Assembly: GCA_964533495.1 (NCBI GenBank)
Contig: CAZHJU010000003.1
Location: 62,001 to 126,000 of the forward strand
From: Ga0077527 sp964533495
GTDB taxonomy: Bacteria; Pseudomonadota; Gammaproteobacteria; Burkholderiales; SG8-41
Direction of reading: 5' to 3'
Length of the DNA stretch: 64,000 nucleotides
Positions 42,388 through 52,446 of this stretch are shown piece by piece. The position numbers were made by a program, and so were the translations under genes. Numbering within the stretch: position 1 is the stretch's first letter; the number at the start of each line of letters is the position of its first letter. The notes beneath the pieces are model-generated. The model was not told the origin of the DNA, did no database searches, and saw only the letters and a program-made list of their open reading frames with translations.

Positions 42388-42748
42388 CGGAAACATCCCG
42401 CCAGCCATGGTCGCCGGCAGACACGCGGCACGGCGGGTCTCCCGCGACGGAAACGCTTCCGAGGTGATTTCCCGCCCGCGGCAACCTCCTTTCGCCCACC
42501 TGAAAGCCCTTTTCATGAAAGCGGGTTTCCAGACCGCAATCAACGCCGCGACGCAAACCGGATTCCACCATCCGGGCATGCCCGGCGACCGGAACACGCC
42601 ACAAGCAGGCAAATCTGCCTTACCCTTAAGGAGCCAGCCCGCAAAACCGGAGACAGGTTGCACCGATGAATTTTCCGTCCGCATGCCGCGAACCCGCCGC
42701 CAGCCGCCAGCCGCACCGCATTCCGGCAGCAACCCGCAACGGTCCGGC
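42388..42748. other. Intergenic region before the large signalling gene
   Basis: 361 bases without a convincing gene. The downstream frame stays open through this region, but its translation is low-complexity and lacks domain similarity. A small hairpin AGGCA/TGCCT (42607-42620) precedes TTAAGGAG. A riboswitch was considered and not supported. Confidence 0.4.
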
Positions 42749-45700
42749 ATGCTGAATCCGGACCGCCAGCTGCGCGCGCTGCTCGTCGAAGATCAGGACG
42801 TCGATGCCGAGCTGCTGATGGTCGCGCTCAGGAAGACGGGGCATGGTTTTGCCTGGACGCGGGTGCAGACCGAGGCGGATTACAGGAAGGCCCTGGATGC
42901 ACGCCCGGACATCGTCCTCTCCGATTACCACCTGCCCCGCTTCAGCGGACTGCGCGCGCTGACCATCCTGCGCGAATGCGGGCTGGACATTCCGTTCATC
43001 CTGGTTTCCGGTGCCATCACCGAGCCGGAAGCGCTGGAGACCATCCGGCTCGGCGCCGACGACTTCCTGCTGAAGGACCGGCTGGGCCGGCTGGCCGCCG
43101 CGGTCGAGGGCGCGCTCGAACGCAGGCGGCTGCGCGAAAAGGCGCACCGGGACGAATCGCGCCTGCGCGGTTTCCTGGAAAACACGCCTGCGCCGACCTT
43201 CATCAAGGACACCGAAGGCCGCTACCTGCACGTCAATCCGCGTTTCCTGCAGGCCTTCGGCATGAAAACGGACGCGGTGATCGGAAATGCCGATGCCGCA
43301 ATTTTCAGCGCGGAGCAGGCCGCGGTTTTCAGCGGCAACGACCGTCGCGTGCTGGAAGCCGGCAGCGCGATGGTCTTCGAGGAGCAGACACCTTACGTCG
43401 ACGGCCCCCATACCTCGCTGGTCACCAGGTTTCCGCTGCGCGACGCGCAGGGCGGGATATACGCGATCGGCGGCATCGCCACCGACATCACCGAGAGAAA
43501 GGCCGCCGAGCAGCAGTTCCGCACCACCTTCGAACAGGCCACCGTCGGTATCACCCACAGCTCGCTCGACGACCACTACCTGATGGCCAACGGCCGGTTC
43601 TGCGACATGCTGGGCTACAGCCTGGAGGAAATCCTCGGGATGAACACGGCGGATATCGTGCACCCGGACGACCGGGGCACGGACCTGCCGCTGCGCAGGC
43701 AACTGCTTGACGGGGACATCAGCAGCTTCTCCGGGGAGAAACGCTACCGGCGCAAGGACGGCACGCTGATCTGGGTCAACCGCAGCGTGTCCCTGGCGCG
43801 CGACGAGGACGGCAGGCCGCTGTACCTGATCCGTGTCGTCGAGGACATCACCCGGCGCAAGGAAGCGGAGGCGCGCCTGGAGCAGACCTTCGAACAGGCG
43901 GCCGTGGGCATCGTCAGGATCAACTTCGACAGCGACATCCTCGAAGTCAACCAGAAGTTCTGCGACATGACCGGTTACGACCGGAGATCCCTGCTGCGGA
44001 TGAACATGAAACAGATCAGCCACTCCGACGACGTCGGCATGGACAGCGCCATGCGCTCCCGCCTGCTCGCGGGAAAAATCGAGAATTTCAGCTCGGAAAA
44101 GCGTTATCTGCGAAAAGACGGCAGCCCGGTCTGGGTGCAGCGCACGACCTCCCTGGCGCGAGATATCGCGAACCGGGAGCACCATTTCGTGCTGGTGGTG
44201 GAGGACATCACCGAGCGCCGCCGCGCCGAGGACAGCTACCGTGCGACCTTCGAGACCTCGCCGGCGGGCATCATGCATACCGGCTTCGACCGCACCATCC
44301 TCGACGTGAATCCCAGGGCCTGCGAGATCCTCGGTTACACGCGGGAAGAGCTGCTGACGATGACCACCGCCGACATCCTGACGCCGGAGTACCTGGAATC
44401 CGACCGGCCGCATTACATGCAGCAGATGCTCAGGGGCGAGATGAAGATTTACAGGTCCCAGCGTCCCTACCGGCGCAAGGACGGCTCGATGGTATGGACC
44501 GACCGCTCGATTTCCCTGGTGCGCGACTCCGCCGGGGAACCGCTGTATTTCCTGCGCATGATCGAGGACATCTCGGAACGCAAGCGCATCGAGGATGCGC
44601 TTGCGCAGGAACGCCTGCTGCTGCGCACCGTGATCGATGCACTGCCGGAGCGCATCTACGTGCGCGACATCGAGGGCAGGATCGTTCTGCCCAACATCGC
44701 CTACCTGAAAATACGCGGCGTCGAGCGGCACGAAGACATCATCGGCAAGACCCTGCCCGATCTTTTCCCGCCCGAAATGGCGCGCCGCTACCACGAGGAA
44801 GACCAGACGGTCATCCGCTCGGGGCAGCCGATGGTCGACCGTGAAACGCGCACCTACACCGCAAAGGCCGACGACCGCGGCCCCGTTGCGCGCTGGCATC
44901 TCACGTCGAAGGTGCCCCTGAAGGACAATTCGGGCAAGGTATTCGCACTGGTCGGCGTCAATCGCGACATCACCGAACGCAAGCTCGCGGAAATGCGCAT
45001 CATGCGGCTGAACCGCTTCTTCAGCACGCTGAGCGCAACCAACGCCGCCATCGTGCGTGCCCGCGACCGCGACAGCCTGTTCCGCGCGATCTGCCGGATC
45101 GCCGTCAGCGACGGCGGCCTCGGTTCGGCATGGATACGCATGCACGACCCGGCCTCCGGCGAACTCGCCGTGGTCGCCTACGCCGGGGTGAGCAAACATT
45201 ACTTCAGGGACCTGCTGGTGTCGTCCAACCCCGCCGTTCCGGAGGGCCGCGGCACCGCGAGCCGGGCTTTCCGCGAAAACCGCGTGATATTCAGCAACGA
45301 CCTGCTGGGCGACCAGACGCTGGCGCGCTGGCACGAGCGCGCGAAGAACCACGGATTCCACTCCCTGGCCTCGCTGCCGTTCTCCTGCAACGGGGAGGTC
45401 ATCGGCGTGCTCGGCCTGCAGGCGACGGAACGGGATTTCTTCGACCGCGAAGTCGTCAACCTGATGCAGGAAATGGCCGGCGACATTTCCTTCGCGCTGA
45501 CCAACATGAGCCTGCAGACGGAGCACCAGGCCGCGCTGCGCGCGCTGCAGGAAAGCGACGAACAGTTCCGCCAGCTGGCGCAGCATGTGCCGCAGGTGTT
45601 CTGGATCACCGATGCCGGGCAGCGCAGGACGCTTTACGCCAGCCCGAACTACCAGTCGGTCACCGGGCGCCCGCTGGACGACCTCGAAAAAGACCCCAGA

Positions 45701-47677
45701 TCATGGCTGGCGGCCGTCCACGAGGACGACCGCCAGCGCGTGCAGTACGCACGCCGGCAGAAAGCGCCACTCGGCAGCTACGACATCGAGTACCGGGTGG
45801 TGCGCACCGACGGCAGCGTGCGCTGGGTGCACGACCGCGCCTTCCCGATCCGCAACGCACAGGGCGAGGTCTACCGCATCGCGGGCATCGCCGAAGACAT
45901 CACGGAAGCCAAGATATCCCGGGAACAGCTGGCCCACCTCGCGCACTTCGACAACCTGACCGGACTGCCCAACCGCGTGCTGTTCAATGACCGGTTGCGC
46001 CAGTCGGTGGCGCAGGCCCGGCGCAACAACTGGATACTCGGCGTGCTGTTCCTCGACCTTGACCGCTTCAAGCTGGTCAACGACACGCTGGGCCACGCCA
46101 CCGGCGACCAACTGCTGAAACAGGTGGCGGCGCGGCTGACCGCGAGCCTGCGCCCCAGCGACACGGTCGCCCGCCTCAGCGGCGATGAATTCGCGGTGAT
46201 CCTGTCCGAACTGTCCGGCCCGCAGAACGCCGGCCACGTGTCCCAGAAAATACTGAGGGCCCTGGCTGCGCCCTATGACCTGGAAGGACACGAAGTCTTC
46301 GTGACGGTCAGCATCGGCATCACGCTGTATCCGACGGACAGCGACGACATCGAGACCCTGGTCCGCGACGCCGATGCCGCAATGTACAGCGCCAAGGCCG
46401 CCGGACGCAATAACTACCAGTACTACACCGCATCGATGAACGCGCGGGCCGCGGAAAAGCTGCAGCTGGAGACGCGGATGCGCCGCGCGCTCGAACGCAA
46501 GGAATTCACGCTGCATTACCAGCCCAAGGTCGATATTCCCAGCGGCAGGATTTCCGGCCTGGAAGCCCTGCTGCGCTGGCAGTCTCCCGATCAGGGCCTG
46601 GTGCCGCCGGCGCTGTTCATCCCCCTGCTGGAGGAAACCGGACTCATCGTGCAGGTCGGCGAATGGGTGGCCCAGGCGGCCTGCGCCCAGATCCGCAACT
46701 GGCTCGATGCCGGCATCAGTCCGGTGCCGGTGGCGATCAACCTGTCCGCGCGCCAGCTGCGCCAGCCCGGATTCAGCGACGTCATGCGCCGGGCGCTGGA
46801 CACGTCCGGCATCGAGCCCCGGCTGATCCAGATCGAGATCACCGAAAGCTCGCTGATGGAAAATCCGGAGGAAGCCATCGTCGTGCTGGAGAAACTGGAG
46901 GCACTGGGCATCCTGCTCGCCGCCGACGACTTCGGCACCGGTTATTCCAGCCTGAGCTACCTGAAGCGTTTCCCGCTGGACTCGCTCAAGATCGACCGCT
47001 CCTTCGTCCGCGACATCACCATCGACGCCGACGACGCGGTGATCGCGCGGACCGTGATCACGCTGGCGCACAGCCTCGGCCTGAAAGTCGTCGCCGAAGG
47101 CGTGGAAACCGAGGAGCAGCTGGCCTTTCTCGGCGAAAACCGCTGCGACGAGGCCCAAGGTTACCTGTTCGCCAGGCCGATGCCGGCCGATGCCTGTGCT
47201 CCGCTGCTCGCCGCGGAGCGCCCGCTGCACCGGGCGCGCACGGCGGCGGCCGACCGCACGCCGGCGGTGCTGATCGTCGATGACGACGGCGACCACCTGC
47301 TGCTGAGCAAACTGCTGCTGCAAAAGGACGGCCACCCGGTGCTGGCGACAGGCAACACCCGCGACGCATTCGAACTGCTCGCCAATCACCCGGTCAGCAT
47401 CGTCATCTCGGACCAGAACATGCCGGAGATGAGCGGCGTGGAATTTCTCCGCCAGGTCAAGCTGATGTATCCGGAAATCGTGCGCATCATGCTCAGCGGG
47501 GTCGGTGATTTCGGCACCGCGACAGCGGCGATCAACGAAGGTGAAGTGCACAAGTTTTTCGTCAAGGGGCGCGACGAGGAACTGCTGCGCCGCGAGATCA
47601 GGCTGAAAATCCGCCACGTCCCGGACAAGCCGCGCGGGCCGCTCCGGCAATCCCCGCCGGCCACCAGCCGCCACTGA
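42749..47677 (+). CDS. REC-PAS(x6)-GAF-GGDEF-EAL-REC signalling protein
   Basis: 1642 residues from the ATG at 42749 (domain start; an earlier start is possible). Order: REC (1-125, phospho-acceptor Asp in VLSDYHLP); five PAS domains (about 140-750); GAF (about 750-910, ATNAAIVRARDRDSLFRAI); PAS6 (about 930-1060, FWITDAGQRRTLYASPNY); GGDEF-type cyclase with SGDEF instead of GGDEF (RLSGDEFAVILSEL); EAL phosphodiesterase (LEALLRW, DDFGTGYSSLSYLKRF intact); C-terminal REC (VIVDDDG, Asp in ISDQNMPEM). It should make and/or break cyclic di-GMP. Two receiver domains bracketing the protein are unusual. Possibly responds to copper or redox state given the neighbours (inference). Confidence 0.9.
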   Translation: MLNPDRQLRALLVEDQDVDAELLMVALRKTGHGFAWTRVQTEADYRKALDARPDIVLSDYHLPRFSGLRALTILRECGLDIPFILVSGAITEPEALETIRLGADDFLLKDRLGRLAAAVEGALERRRLREKAHRDESRLRGFLENTPAPTFIKDTEGRYLHVNPRFLQAFGMKTDAVIGNADAAIFSAEQAAVFSGNDRRVLEAGSAMVFEEQTPYVDGPHTSLVTRFPLRDAQGGIYAIGGIATDITERKAAEQQFRTTFEQATVGITHSSLDDHYLMANGRFCDMLGYSLEEILGMNTADIVHPDDRGTDLPLRRQLLDGDISSFSGEKRYRRKDGTLIWVNRSVSLARDEDGRPLYLIRVVEDITRRKEAEARLEQTFEQAAVGIVRINFDSDILEVNQKFCDMTGYDRRSLLRMNMKQISHSDDVGMDSAMRSRLLAGKIENFSSEKRYLRKDGSPVWVQRTTSLARDIANREHHFVLVVEDITERRRAEDSYRATFETSPAGIMHTGFDRTILDVNPRACEILGYTREELLTMTTADILTPEYLESDRPHYMQQMLRGEMKIYRSQRPYRRKDGSMVWTDRSISLVRDSAGEPLYFLRMIEDISERKRIEDALAQERLLLRTVIDALPERIYVRDIEGRIVLPNIAYLKIRGVERHEDIIGKTLPDLFPPEMARRYHEEDQTVIRSGQPMVDRETRTYTAKADDRGPVARWHLTSKVPLKDNSGKVFALVGVNRDITERKLAEMRIMRLNRFFSTLSATNAAIVRARDRDSLFRAICRIAVSDGGLGSAWIRMHDPASGELAVVAYAGVSKHYFRDLLVSSNPAVPEGRGTASRAFRENRVIFSNDLLGDQTLARWHERAKNHGFHSLASLPFSCNGEVIGVLGLQATERDFFDREVVNLMQEMAGDISFALTNMSLQTEHQAALRALQESDEQFRQLAQHVPQVFWITDAGQRRTLYASPNYQSVTGRPLDDLEKDPRSWLAAVHEDDRQRVQYARRQKAPLGSYDIEYRVVRTDGSVRWVHDRAFPIRNAQGEVYRIAGIAEDITEAKISREQLAHLAHFDNLTGLPNRVLFNDRLRQSVAQARRNNWILGVLFLDLDRFKLVNDTLGHATGDQLLKQVAARLTASLRPSDTVARLSGDEFAVILSELSGPQNAGHVSQKILRALAAPYDLEGHEVFVTVSIGITLYPTDSDDIETLVRDADAAMYSAKAAGRNNYQYYTASMNARAAEKLQLETRMRRALERKEFTLHYQPKVDIPSGRISGLEALLRWQSPDQGLVPPALFIPLLEETGLIVQVGEWVAQAACAQIRNWLDAGISPVPVAINLSARQLRQPGFSDVMRRALDTSGIEPRLIQIEITESSLMENPEEAIVVLEKLEALGILLAADDFGTGYSSLSYLKRFPLDSLKIDRSFVRDITIDADDAVIARTVITLAHSLGLKVVAEGVETEEQLAFLGENRCDEAQGYLFARPMPADACAPLLAAERPLHRARTAAADRTPAVLIVDDDGDHLLLSKLLLQKDGHPVLATGNTRDAFELLANHPVSIVISDQNMPEMSGVEFLRQVKLMYPEIVRIMLSGVGDFGTATAAINEGEVHKFFVKGRDEELLRREIRLKIRHVPDKPRGPLRQSPPATSRH

Positions 47678-47726
47678 CACCGGCGCCGGGCCAATCCCAA
47701 TCCCGGCCGGCGGGACAGGCCGCTGG

Positions 47727-49097
47727 CTAGGCGGCCAGGGGAAACTCGACCGCCATGACTGTCCCCCGCCCTTCCGGGGAAGATCTTGCAAATGTCCGGC
47801 CACCGTGCAGATGGGCGATTTCCCTGACGATGGCCAGCCCGAGTCCGCAGCCGTCTCCGGCCGCACCCTCGGCGCGGTAAAAACGGTCGAACACCAGCTC
47901 ACGCACCTCCTCGGGAATGCCGGCGCCATTATCCTCGACCTCCAGCACGGCGCGACCATCCCGGATCATGGTGTAGACGGTGACCCGTCCGCCCTCGGGC
48001 GCATAGACGATGGCGTTGTCAATCAGGTTCGACAGCAGTTCTCCCAGCAACAACGGATCTCCGCGCACCGGGGCGGACTTCAGCTCGTATCCCAGGTCTA
48101 TGTTCTTGCGTATCGCGGGGGCCATCCAATTGTCGGCGACGTCCTCCGCGATCCGGCAAAGGTCGACTTCATGAAAGGCGCCCGGACCGACGCTGCCCGC
48201 CTCGGCACGCGCCAGGGCCAGCAGCTGGTTGGCGATGTGCACCGTGCGCTCGGTCGATGCCTTCAAAGACTCCCGCGCCCTGAAGCGCTCCTCCGGATCA
48301 TTCTGCGACAGGACAAACTCCGCCTGCATGAGGATCCCGGCAAGGGGGGTGCGCAGCTGGTGCGCGGCATTGGCGACGAATCGCTGCTGGGACCGGAGCA
48401 TCGCCTCGAGCCTTCCGAGGAGTTCGTTGAGCGTCGCCACCAGAGGCTGGACTTCGAGCGGCGCATGATCAACGGAAACCGGCCGCAGATCCCGGTGCGA
48501 GCGGGCTCCGATCTCCTCGCGCAGCCGCTCCAGGGGCTCAAGCCCCTTGCCGATTCCGAAAAGCACGAGCGCGACCACCACAACCATCAGCAGCAGCTCG
48601 CTGATGATCATCCCCGACAGGATGCGCCGGGCCAGTTCGCCGCGCTTGACGCCCGTCTCCGCAACCTGAATGATGACTTCCACGCCGTGAATCCCGACAC
48701 GCAGGGCGGCCACCCGCACCTGCTCATCGTCCATTTTCTTGTCGTAGAGCAGTTCGCGGGAAACGAAGGCTTCCGGCGGAGGCGGCAGCAGATGCGCATC
48801 CCCGGCGATCAGATCTCCCTCCAGGTCATGCACCGCATAGTAGATCCGGTCAAACTGGTCCGCCCGCAGGAGTATGTCCGCAGTGCCCGACAGCGCGCGG
48901 GGCACGACATCGCGCCGCGCATCTAGCAGTCGCGCGAGTGAATGCGCGGTATCGAGCAGAACCCAGTCATAGGTCGCCTTTGCGGGACTGAGCGCGACCT
49001 GATAGCCGATCAACACCGTCACAAGCAGGACCAGCAACAGCGGCCACAGCAGCCAGCGGAACAGCAGGCCGCGTATGCTAATCCGGGAGTTGCGCAT
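47727..49097 (-). CDS. Sensor histidine kinase, TctE/QseC-like
   Basis: 456 residues from the ATG at 49097. Two membrane helices (LLFRWLLWPLLLVLLVTVLI and ELLLMVVVVALVLFGIG) bracket a periplasmic sensor of about 130 residues. Then the His box FVANAAHQLRTPLAGI, N box LLSNLIDNAIVYAPEGG, and G boxes VEDNGAGIPEE and GCGLGLAIVREI. The N-terminal sensor type and HQLRTPLAG match the TctE group. The start lies within the last codons of the response regulator gene (20-base overlap), ensuring coupled translation. Confidence 0.9.
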   Translation of the reverse strand: MRNSRISIRGLLFRWLLWPLLLVLLVTVLIGYQVALSPAKATYDWVLLDTAHSLARLLDARRDVVPRALSGTADILLRADQFDRIYYAVHDLEGDLIAGDAHLLPPPPEAFVSRELLYDKKMDDEQVRVAALRVGIHGVEVIIQVAETGVKRGELARRILSGMIISELLLMVVVVALVLFGIGKGLEPLERLREEIGARSHRDLRPVSVDHAPLEVQPLVATLNELLGRLEAMLRSQQRFVANAAHQLRTPLAGILMQAEFVLSQNDPEERFRARESLKASTERTVHIANQLLALARAEAGSVGPGAFHEVDLCRIAEDVADNWMAPAIRKNIDLGYELKSAPVRGDPLLLGELLSNLIDNAIVYAPEGGRVTVYTMIRDGRAVLEVEDNGAGIPEEVRELVFDRFYRAEGAAGDGCGLGLAIVREIAHLHGGRTFARSSPEGRGTVMAVEFPLAA

Positions 49098-49758
49098 TTT
49101 TTTCAAGGCAATACCCCAGGCCCCGGACGGCGTGGATATTCACGCCGGCAGTCTCCAGCTTTCTGCGCAACCGTGATATGTGAACATTCAGCACGCCCGG
49201 ACTCACCTCGCCGTCCCGGCCGGCAATCACGGAGATGATCCGCTCCTTGCTGACGATTTTCCCCGCCCTCAGGACCAGGCACTCGAGCACCGCCCACTCG
49301 CGCGCGGTGAGCCTCACCGGCGCGCCATCCACCCACGTTCGCCGACCGGCCATGTCGACCTTGAGCCGCCCGCAGACGATCAGCGTCTCTGCCGCACCCT
49401 GGCCGCGCCGGAGCACGGCGCGTATCCGGGCCTCCAGTTCACCCAGTGAAAACGGCTTGACCAGGTAGTCATCCGCGCCAAGATTCAGGCCGAGAATCTT
49501 GTCTTCCACGGCATCCCGGGCCGTGATGACAAGCGTCGGTATGCGACGCCCCCGGCGGCTGCTCCTGCGCATCACTTCGAAGCCGTCGATGCCGGGCAGA
49601 CCGAGGTCCAGGATGATGAGGTCGTAATCCTCGCACGACAGCATGTGATCGGCGGCATTGCCGTTGGTGGTCAGCTCCGGCAGGTGACCGGCCCGCCTGA
49701 AATAGTGCATCAGCCCCTCGCCGAGAATTCTGTCGTCTTCCGCGATCAGGATGCGCAT
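49078..49758 (-). CDS. OmpR-family response regulator, TctD-like
   Basis: 226 residues. Receiver with ILIAEDDRILGEG, phospho-acceptor Asp in LIILDLGLPGIDG, LVITARDA and YLVKPF; winged-helix domain with RLTAREWAVLECLVLRAGKIVSKE and NVHISRLRRKLE. First gene of a minus-strand pair with the kinase, divergent from the CzcCBA-like operon that it probably controls. Confidence 0.92.
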   Translation of the reverse strand: MRILIAEDDRILGEGLMHYFRRAGHLPELTTNGNAADHMLSCEDYDLIILDLGLPGIDGFEVMRRSSRRGRRIPTLVITARDAVEDKILGLNLGADDYLVKPFSLGELEARIRAVLRRGQGAAETLIVCGRLKVDMAGRRTWVDGAPVRLTAREWAVLECLVLRAGKIVSKERIISVIAGRDGEVSPGVLNVHISRLRRKLETAGVNIHAVRGLGYCLEKNAQLPD

Positions 49759-49917
49759 GTCAAGACATTCGTATTTGAAGGATTCATGCCGGGCGCGAAC
49801 AGTCCGCCACGCCCGGAAACGTCCACTTTAATGCATTGACCCGGTCGGCCAAAGCCGGTCCCTGCCGATCCGGCGCGAATCCCGCCGCCGGCCGTTCAGC
49901 CTCGCGCAAGCTTTGGT

Positions 49918-49930
49918 TAAGGTTGCCTTA
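49918..49930. promoter_or_regulatory. Palindrome TAAGG-TTG-CCTTA, candidate response-regulator site
   Basis: Perfect 5-bp inverted repeat 15 bases before the czcC-like ATG, in the 186-base divergent region. GGTTAAGGTTGCCTTATC resembles half-site pairs bound by OmpR/PmrA-type regulators, but its closeness to the start would suit repression or a start site inside it. Inference from placement. Confidence 0.4.
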
Positions 49931-49944
49931 TCAATTGCTCTCTA

Positions 49945-51300
49945 ATGTCCGGACCCATGGATGGACTCAGATCAACGGCATCCGGGATTGCCGACGTATC
50001 CCGGCCGGCGGGCGCCTTCAGGCAAGCGTTTACAAGGCTGCTTTGCGCCTGTGTCTTCCTGGGCATGGGTGCCGAAGCGCATGCCGGAAGCCCGGAAAAA
50101 CCGGCAGCCCTGGAACATCTGTCGCTTGAACGCGCCGAGAAGCTGTTTTCCCAACACAATCGCGAACTCCAGGCGGCGCGACGCAATGCAGAGGGCGCCG
50201 AGGCCGACATTCTGAGCGCATCCGCTCCGCCCAACCCCGATCTGTCAATAGGGACCTCCCGCATCAGTCCGCGCATGGGCATCGGCTCCGGGCGACTGAC
50301 GGACAAACGGGTCGATACCGTCATCGGTCTGACCCAGCTATTCGAACGCGGCAACAAGCGGGAACTGCGCACGGAAACCGCCCGGTTCCTGGCCACCGCC
50401 GCGCGCAATGACGAAGGCGAGGTTGCCCGGCAGCAGAAACTGAGGCTGCACCTCGCGTATTACGACCTCATGCTTTCCCAGGAGCGTCTGAAAATCGCCA
50501 CCATGACGGCCGGATTTTTCGAAAAATCGGTCCAGGCAGCCGAGCGCCGGCTCTCCGCGGGAGATATCGCCGCCACCGAACTGTCGAGAATCCGGGTGGA
50601 TGCGCTGAGGGCCCTCAATGACGTGCGAAGCATGCGCGCCGAACTTGAGCATCACCAGCTGTCCCTCGCATATCTGATCGGAACCGAGGCGGATGCGAAA
50701 CGCCTCTTTGCCTCGGACAACTGGCCGGGAGAATCGTCGTCTCCACAACCCGGGGTGCCCGGGGAAATGCTCGAATCCCGTCCCGACATGCTTGCCGCCC
50801 GGGCACGCGTCAGCGCCGCGGAAAAGAACCGCGATCTGGCCCGTTCGCTGCGCACGCGGGACATCACCGCCGGCCTCCAGTATGAACGGTTCCCCGGGGA
50901 CGCCGCGAACAACAGTTATGGATTCACCATCTCCATCCCCATATTCGCCCGCAACCAGTACACCGGAGAAATACGCCGCGCGGAAACAGAACTTGAAGCC
51001 GCGCGCGAAGACCTGCAGCGCGTGCGCGCGCTCGCGCTGGACGAAATCCGGCGCGCGGACAGCGGGCTGGGAGCCGCGGCGGAACGCGTGCGGCGACTGC
51101 TCGATGTGCTGTTGCCGATGGCCGAGAAAAACGCGCAAACCGCGGAATTCGCGCACGAGCGCGGCGCGACCGGCATCATGGATCTGCTGGATACGCGCCG
51201 CCAGCTGTACGCGATCAGGCTCGAAGCCGTTGCGGCAAAAGCCGATCATGCCAAGGCGCTCGCCGCAAGGCGCGGCGCAACAACCACCCTCCCGGATTGA
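49945..51300 (+). CDS. TolC-family outer-membrane factor of heavy-metal efflux (CzcC-like)
   Basis: 451 residues with signal peptide (AFTRLLCACVFLGMGAEAHAGS). OEP repeats: LSLERAEKLFSQHNRELQAARR and SRPDMLAARARVSAAEKNRDLARSL. Forms the outer-membrane duct of the RND pump encoded by the next two genes; they are separated by 2 and 4 bases. Confidence 0.88.
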   Translation: MSGPMDGLRSTASGIADVSRPAGAFRQAFTRLLCACVFLGMGAEAHAGSPEKPAALEHLSLERAEKLFSQHNRELQAARRNAEGAEADILSASAPPNPDLSIGTSRISPRMGIGSGRLTDKRVDTVIGLTQLFERGNKRELRTETARFLATAARNDEGEVARQQKLRLHLAYYDLMLSQERLKIATMTAGFFEKSVQAAERRLSAGDIAATELSRIRVDALRALNDVRSMRAELEHHQLSLAYLIGTEADAKRLFASDNWPGESSSPQPGVPGEMLESRPDMLAARARVSAAEKNRDLARSLRTRDITAGLQYERFPGDAANNSYGFTISIPIFARNQYTGEIRRAETELEAAREDLQRVRALALDEIRRADSGLGAAAERVRRLLDVLLPMAEKNAQTAEFAHERGATGIMDLLDTRRQLYAIRLEAVAAKADHAKALAARRGATTTLPD

Positions 51301-51302
51301 CC

Positions 51303-52442
51303 ATGCACAACAAAATGTTACGGGCGGCCGCCCTCTCCGCCATTCTGCTGACAGGCTGCGGCCAGCAGCCCGCGGGGACGCCTGCGGCGGAACCCGTGGT
51401 CAGCAATGACCGGATCAGCTTCCCCGCGGACAGCAGCCAGCTGACACACATACGCTCGCTGCCGATCGAAATGCAGGCGGTCCCGCTGACCCGGCTCAAC
51501 GGCCGGCTGACCTGGAATGAAGACCGGACAGTGCGCGTCTACACGCCTTTCGCCGGCCGCGTGGAAAAAATACTCGTGCAGCCCGGGCAATCCGTCACCC
51601 GCGGCCAGGCCCTCGCCGTGATTGCATCGCCCGAGTTCGGGCAGGCGCAGGCGGACGCGCGCCGCGCGGAAAGCGACCACGTTCTGGCCGAAAAGAACCT
51701 CCGGCGGATGCGCGAACTCGAGCAGCACGGGATAGTTCCGCACAAGGAACTGCAGGCCGCCGAGGCTGACGCCGCGAAAACCCTTGCCGAACACGACCGC
51801 GCGCGGAGAAAAATGTCGATGTACGGCGCATCCGGCGGCGTGGTCAACCAGACTTATACCCTGTCGAGTCCCATTGCCGGAACCATCGTGGAGCGCAACA
51901 TCAACCCCGGGCAGGAACTGCGGCCCGACCAGGCGGTCGCGAACAGTCCGCCGCTGTTCGTGATTACCGATCCGGCAACGCTGTGGGCGCGGTTCGACGC
52001 CAGCGAACGCGACCTCGCGCACCTGCGCCCCGGAAAAACCATCACGGTGCGCACGTCGGCCTATCGCGGCGAATCGTTCAGCGCGCGCATCGAGGCCATC
52101 TCTCAGTTTCTCGATCCCGGAACCCGTGCCCTGCAAATCCGCGCACGCATCGACAACGCCGACAACAGGCTCAAGGGGGAAATGTTCGTCACCGCCGACA
52201 TCGATACGGACGGGGAGCAGGAACTGCTGGTCCCGGCAAAATCGGTGTTTTTCCAGAACGAAAAGAATTTCCTGATCATCGACGAGGGCGACCGGCGTTA
52301 TGCAAGAAGGGAAGTGAGGATCGGCGACATCCGCAACAACCAGGTCGAGATCCTCTCCGGACTCGAAGCCGGGGAAAAGGTGGTCACCGAAGGCAGTCTG
52401 ATGCTCCAGCAGGTCATGCAGCCGCGCCGGGTGCAGAAATAG
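51303..52442 (+). CDS. RND efflux periplasmic adaptor (CzcB-like)
   Basis: 379 residues; lipoprotein signal (LLTGC). Lipoyl/barrel-sandwich halves around a coiled coil: GRVEKILVQPGQSVTRGQALAVI and YTLSSPIAGTIVERNINPGQEL; beta-barrel region SVFFQNEKNFLIIDEG. Lacks the His-rich N-terminal domain seen in some CzcB. Links permease and outer-membrane factor. Confidence 0.9.
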   Translation: MHNKMLRAAALSAILLTGCGQQPAGTPAAEPVVSNDRISFPADSSQLTHIRSLPIEMQAVPLTRLNGRLTWNEDRTVRVYTPFAGRVEKILVQPGQSVTRGQALAVIASPEFGQAQADARRAESDHVLAEKNLRRMRELEQHGIVPHKELQAAEADAAKTLAEHDRARRKMSMYGASGGVVNQTYTLSSPIAGTIVERNINPGQELRPDQAVANSPPLFVITDPATLWARFDASERDLAHLRPGKTITVRTSAYRGESFSARIEAISQFLDPGTRALQIRARIDNADNRLKGEMFVTADIDTDGEQELLVPAKSVFFQNEKNFLIIDEGDRRYARREVRIGDIRNNQVEILSGLEAGEKVVTEGSLMLQQVMQPRRVQK

Positions 52443-52446
52443 ACCC

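Noticed and set aside
42388..42748. Riboswitch (c-di-GMP type) before the GGDEF/EAL gene
   Set aside because: Only a 5-bp hairpin and scattered motifs; conserved GEMM elements are not recognisable.
42626..45586. 986-codon minus-strand frame opposite the large signalling gene
   Set aside because: Antisense shadow; plus strand has unbroken domain homology.
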